A stretch of DNA of 32,802 bases from Lachnospiraceae bacterium (GTDB lineage: Bacteria; Bacillota; Clostridia; Lachnospirales; Lachnospiraceae), in contig JAEEKN010000153.1 in NCBI GenBank assembly GCA_016282435.1, forward strand, positions 1 through 32,802. Reading direction: 5' to 3'. Below, piece by piece: positions 30,001 to 32,802 of this stretch (the stretch's first letter is position 1; each line of letters begins with the position of its first letter). The notes under the pieces were generated by a model. That model was not told where the DNA came from. It did not search any database and saw nothing but the letters and a program-made list of their open reading frames with translations. Made by a program: the position numbers and the translations under genes.

Positions 30001-31098
30001 AAATCCGTATGTACGGTAGATGAAAACGGTAAGATCACCGGTGTGTCCGGTGGTTCGACCATAGTAAAATGTACTTCCCTCGACGGTGATTTTATGTCCT
30101 TCTGTTTTGTAAACGTTACGGAAAAAGTAACGCTTATAACAGTGGAGGAAAGCGCAGAGGTCGGCGTAGGAAAAAAATTAAAGCTCAACGCCACAGTATC
30201 GGGGCAGAAGGCCACCAATAAAGATGTAAAATGGGCGAGCAGCAATAAAAAAGTATGTAAGGTATCAAAGAAGGGTGTTATAAAGGGTGTAAAATCAGGT
30301 ACCTGTACCATCCGTGTAAAGGCTGCGGACGGCAGCGGAGTATATGCGGACTGTGAAGTAAGAGTCATAAAAGCTACAGACTCCATATCACTCTCTGCCA
30401 CATATGTGGAGCTGATCCAGGGCAGGAGCATTAAACTAAAGGCTACCACGAATCCGAAGAAGGTAACATATGCTCCGGTATGGAGTACGGACAACGATAA
30501 CGTGGCTATAGTCAGCAAAAAAGGAAAGGTTACGGCACTTAAACCCGGTGACTGTGTCATCAAATGTACCTCGGGAGACAATTCAGAAGTATATGCTGTA
30601 TGTTATGTGCATGTTACGGCACCGGTAAATATTTCGAGCATCAACTTCTCTGAGGAAGCCATGGTAATGGTGGCAGGAGAGCAGCTGTCGGTACAGTATT
30701 CCGTAACGCCTTCGAACTATACAGAATCCTTCAGCTGGGCATCAGATAATCCTGCCATAGCATCTGTGGACCAGAACGGCAAGGTTACAGCCAGAAAGAT
30801 AGGAACGGCGAGAGTAACGGCTCTGTCCAAGTCGGGCAAGAAAGCTACGATAGAGGTATATGTAGTCGGGATCAGCAAGACCAAGATTACGCTTCATCAG
30901 TATGAAAGCACGAAGATCAATCTGCAGCTCGACGGTGTCGGAGCAGGCAAGATAGATGTGAGATGGGATACTGACAACCAGAGTATCGCCGAGATAGCAA
31001 ACGGTAAAGTAACAGGCAAAGCACTCGGTACCACCACCGTATATGCTATAGTAAACGGAAGGTATCTGGCATGTACCGTTAAAGTCATAAAGAATTAG
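27037..31098 (+). CDS. Large secreted protein with about 12 BIG_2-type Ig-like modules
   Basis: Signal peptide IIIFLSLAVLISASFGIYRATA; repeated LxVGxxxxLxxxxxP...WxSxDxxVxxVDxxGxVTxxxxGxxxIxA; no LPXTG. Confidence 0.93.
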   Translation: MRKRLSKIIIFLSLAVLISASFGIYRATAADEYTFTFYLGGDKDVENGGVVNYSQLSKNIDDVIDGLEDQTIRLFLRSNNPLPEGITVDWEVVDSKIITIKETDAATMSCTLNIMGPGYSGLFANITTPDKKVYSAYCTIYVPLEWSDNEATRNLVANNIFAKDNADKYGLIFAHDEDSDSKNKVNNYTVQLYTPDSTDHPNRYHYLRKLKYITYSYKEDNPDTPDVNEYALPSVPSDVTAEELGSCVAAIEWFSSNTDVAEVDSKSGIVTAKSAGFTTITAATTTSEKNDDPKSGSMISYDVVVVPEASVSGIEPNKHCSIEDPEAIAKNMSAVTLITNARLANTLEWRVFRGDVISANTDITKDLKDDISVSDTDGTMTLNNLKAGVYTITAVQIKNKEKATTTPTYDVVTTNINFISYHVIVPIQFPPSDIILSYYNQNIYDSFDLLANSNLPQGLFRFTSKDTNIAKVGPENGMIDATGEGTTQVTISLQDPDKFKTLYGSYYDKVDKVNYDLNVKEDKIVNVSVFDGIAINSSNATMTLGSTLQLSLTAPSPYEGKVYWETTDKSIASVDDSGLVTANKVGEAVITARIVVGSGVSKRAQCKVKVVTTINSIKLVANSDVVSVDENLTITAEITPKLNDVALKWTSSDMKVATIVDQSALSVTIKGLKQGTTVITAVNPDNGVVGTMMIKVTSAIEKIELSDTEVVISKSAGFYQLYAKCTPELPENEKLTWTSTDTKVITVDQNGKVSIVKPGNAIINVVTENGKMATCKFTILQGMEAIQLDETNLVMYVGDTYRMTYTVKPATTSDPTLKWTSNDPKIVTVDNTGFFTAKNTGSTIVTVQAMDGSGIFTTCTVTVYRNASDIKVDVTSLTLNVGESYQLNAIPNPADSTDTLLYESSNTKVATVSVTGKITAKSKGSCIVFVRTDAGASNYVNVTVTQQVTGIKVTPASAEIYVGESMELTVDITPKNASDKEVTWVSNDKSVCTVDENGKITGVSGGSTIVKCTSLDGDFMSFCFVNVTEKVTLITVEESAEVGVGKKLKLNATVSGQKATNKDVKWASSNKKVCKVSKKGVIKGVKSGTCTIRVKAADGSGVYADCEVRVIKATDSISLSATYVELIQGRSIKLKATTNPKKVTYAPVWSTDNDNVAIVSKKGKVTALKPGDCVIKCTSGDNSEVYAVCYVHVTAPVNISSINFSEEAMVMVAGEQLSVQYSVTPSNYTESFSWASDNPAIASVDQNGKVTARKIGTARVTALSKSGKKATIEVYVVGISKTKITLHQYESTKINLQLDGVGAGKIDVRWDTDNQSIAEIANGKVTGKALGTTTVYAIVNGRYLACTVKVIKN

Positions 31099-31154
31099 AC
31101 AGCTTAAGAAGCATCCGGACGATGGATAATTTATTTAGCTGATTAGAAAATTTT

Positions 31155-31195
31155 AGGGGACGGTTCAGTGATGTGAACCGTCCCCTTGTTGTTAT
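31155..31195 (+). terminator. 13-bp-stem hairpin terminator (ggggacggttc palindrome)
   Basis: aggggacggttca-gtgatg-tgaaccgtcccct then tgttgttatttta. Confidence 0.8.
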
Positions 31196-31196
31196 T

Positions 31197-32138
31197 TTAT
31201 TCTGCAAAATACTTGTTATAAAAATCATCTACCAGACTGTCCACATAGTCTTCGTCAAGTTTTCCGAAGCATCTCTCGATGGCGGTCTTCATGGCAGCGG
31301 TTCTGTCGAGATAAAGTATCTCTTCACTGGTACCGTCTTCTCCTGAGAGCCTGCCTTCAGTCATGATGCTTGCATGGCTCTCAATCCATTCATTGAGCTC
31401 TTTGGTGAGCTTCTCCTCATCGGCCGAATTGGAACTGGCTTTTTTTGAACGCTTAAATGAACCAATGCCTACACCTATGCTCGCTATGGAAAGAGCACCG
31501 AGAACACCCAGTGTCATATAGTTCTGATACAGAAGTTCCATGACTCCGAAAAGGTTCAGTAAGGTAAAGACAAGCATTGCGACGCCTACAATGGTGAAGG
31601 TATATCCTGTGGATTTATATTCGTTCGCTTTTTCGGCCTGGGATTCATAGACGCCTGCAGGCTTGTATGCCTGTTGTTTAACAAATGTGGCAAATTGCTG
31701 CTTTAACTCTTCCTCGGATACGCCCGCTGCTTTCAGCTTTTCAAGGTCTTCAAGACTGTTTATCTGTATGGAATTCCTGATTTCTCCGTTTTCGTCAGTG
31801 TCGAGTTCAACTTTTAGCTTATCATCCCTCTCTTTGGGAGCTATGTTTGAACTTTCAACGGAAAGAAATGCCTTGTATTCAACAGTCGCTTTTTTAGCGT
31901 TATCTTCGTCAACAAGTATGGCATATGCTTTATCTTCGGGGATAAATTTCGATTCGGATTCAATCCCCTGGAATTTCAGATAGTCCATGAACTTGGCTAC
32001 AGCGGCTTCGTTCTGTATGTAGCAGAGTTCTACTTTTTCTTTTGTTTCATCAAGAGCGGCTACAAGTTTGGCCTTACAGTCGGCACATACCGTTATTCCC
32101 TCTCGGTATTCTGTTTTACAGTTGGGACACCATGGCAT
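31197..32138 (-). CDS. Zinc-ribbon membrane protein of unknown function
   Basis: MPWCPNCKTEYREGITVCADCKAKL; later hydrophobic segments TGYTFTIVGVAMLVFTLLNLFGVM and YMTLGVLGALSIASIGVGIGSF. Confidence 0.82.
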   Translation of the reverse strand: MPWCPNCKTEYREGITVCADCKAKLVAALDETKEKVELCYIQNEAAVAKFMDYLKFQGIESESKFIPEDKAYAILVDEDNAKKATVEYKAFLSVESSNIAPKERDDKLKVELDTDENGEIRNSIQINSLEDLEKLKAAGVSEEELKQQFATFVKQQAYKPAGVYESQAEKANEYKSTGYTFTIVGVAMLVFTLLNLFGVMELLYQNYMTLGVLGALSIASIGVGIGSFKRSKKASSNSADEEKLTKELNEWIESHASIMTEGRLSGEDGTSEEILYLDRTAAMKTAIERCFGKLDEDYVDSLVDDFYNKYFAE

Positions 32139-32160
32139 GGCGTATAATCCTCGCTTTCTC

Positions 32161-32277
32161 GGTTTTTAGACTTTTTACCTTAACTAATGACGGATTGCTT
32201 CTTTTCGGTGTTTGGGCGGTAAAAAGTCTTAAATCCTTTTCGAGCAAGCTCGAACGGTTTTTAGTCTTTTTACCTTA
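32161..32277 (-). repeat. Repeat trio in leader of the zinc-ribbon gene: direct repeats 32161-32182 and 32256-32277 with an inverted partial copy 32218-32233
   Basis: ggtttttagactttttacctta / ggtttttagtctttttacctta (1 mismatch) and ggtaaaaagtcttaaa; also hairpin ttcgagc-aa-gctcgaa. Confidence 0.9.
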
Positions 32278-32279
32278 GT

Positions 32280-32308
32280 ATCATAATATATTTTACGGGA
32301 TTTTTCAA
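32280..32308 (-). promoter_or_regulatory. Sigma-A-type promoter for the zinc-ribbon gene
   Basis: - strand TTGAAA, 17 bp, TATGAT. Confidence 0.65.
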
Positions 32309-32417
32309 TATAAAAATAAAATTCTATTTGAAATATCGTCTTTTTATGGTAAGATAAATAAAATGCTTTTCCGACCGGGAAGGCAGTATGTAAAGTTACT
32401 GACAAAGTCGTTGCTAA

Positions 32418-32572
32418 TATAACAAAACAGAAGATATCCCCCACCTCTTAGCGTAGCGAAGGTGGGGGGAGATCTTCGTTTCAGGCGGAGTTCAAGCCCC
32501 GACTGAAATGAGATGCGAAGCATCGTTTTGTTACCGAGGAAACGCTGAAGGCGTTTTCGAGGTGACTTTGAC
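32418..32572 (+). repeat. Long copy of the structured two-copy repeat
   Basis: Contains the 54-bp core 32519-32572, upstream block 32418-32438 and an intervening 80-nt segment absent (2 nt) from the 14.2-kb copy; four successive hairpins. Confidence 0.93.
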
Positions 32573-32802
32573 GAAAAATTTAGAAAAAGGATATTATATA
32601 AGAAAACTTGCTTTATCTGACGAGATACTGATGAGTGTGGACAAATCCGCACGTTACATAGGACATGAAGTAAATGCTCTCTGGAAGGACCCGGATACGG
32701 TGGACATACGCTTCTGCATGTGTTTCCTCGATGTGTATGAAGTCGGCATGTCTCACATAGGAATACAGATCTTTTACGAGATGTTTAACAGAAGACCCGA
32801 TA
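32568..32802 (+). CDS. Radical SAM protein N-terminus, TIGR03960-like (3' partial, not in the ORF track)
   Basis: Frame open to window end: TKNLEKGYYIRKLALSDEILMSVDKSARYIGHEVNALWKDPDTVDIRFCMCFLDVYEVGMSHIGIQIFYEMFNRRPD. Candidate TTG start 32568 with SD gaggtga. Confidence 0.8.
   Translation, partial: MTKNLEKGYYIRKLALSDEILMSVDKSARYIGHEVNALWKDPDTVDIRFCMCFLDVYEVGMSHIGIQIFYEMFNRRPD

Noticed and set aside
29916-30581. - strand 221-aa ORF inside the Ig-like gene
   Set aside because: Antisense shadow of repetitive Ig modules; Ser/Thr/Phe-rich low-complexity translation.
32042-32278. + strand 78-aa ORF over the zinc-ribbon gene 5' end and leader
   Set aside because: Antisense to a conserved zinc-ribbon start and to the leader repeats; no SD.

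Overview
Chromosomal window from a low-GC, Lachnospiraceae-like Clostridia genome (lineage judged only from protein and gene-neighbourhood character). It carries housekeeping genes (metK, proS, hflX, pcrA, tRNA-Pro(CGG), DUF1836, DUF5688) mixed with signalling and envelope genes. These are a receptor-type Ser/Thr kinase with a DUF6273-like ectodomain (5' truncated by the window), a 1625-aa pseudokinase/ATPase/TPR/GAF/GGDEF protein, a CotH-family lipoprotein, an orphan MraY-like transferase with an HDH motif, two tandem paralogous secreted proteins, two small membrane proteins with Asp/Glu-rich tails flanking pcrA, and a ~12-module BIG_2-type surface protein. A 3'-truncated CDS missing from the ORF track starts near 32568; its N-terminus matches my recollection of TIGR03960-type radical SAM proteins. 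The most unusual non-coding signal is a two-copy structured repeat (long copy 32418-32572, short copy 14189-14265). Both copies lie in the 5' leader of a gene in the same relative orientation. They share a perfect 54-bp core plus a 20/21-bp upstream block and differ by a 78-bp internal hairpin segment. In the long copy the core supplies the SD and a TTG start of the radical-SAM gene. No phage, CRISPR or complete transposon was seen. No searches were run; family names come from motif recognition.
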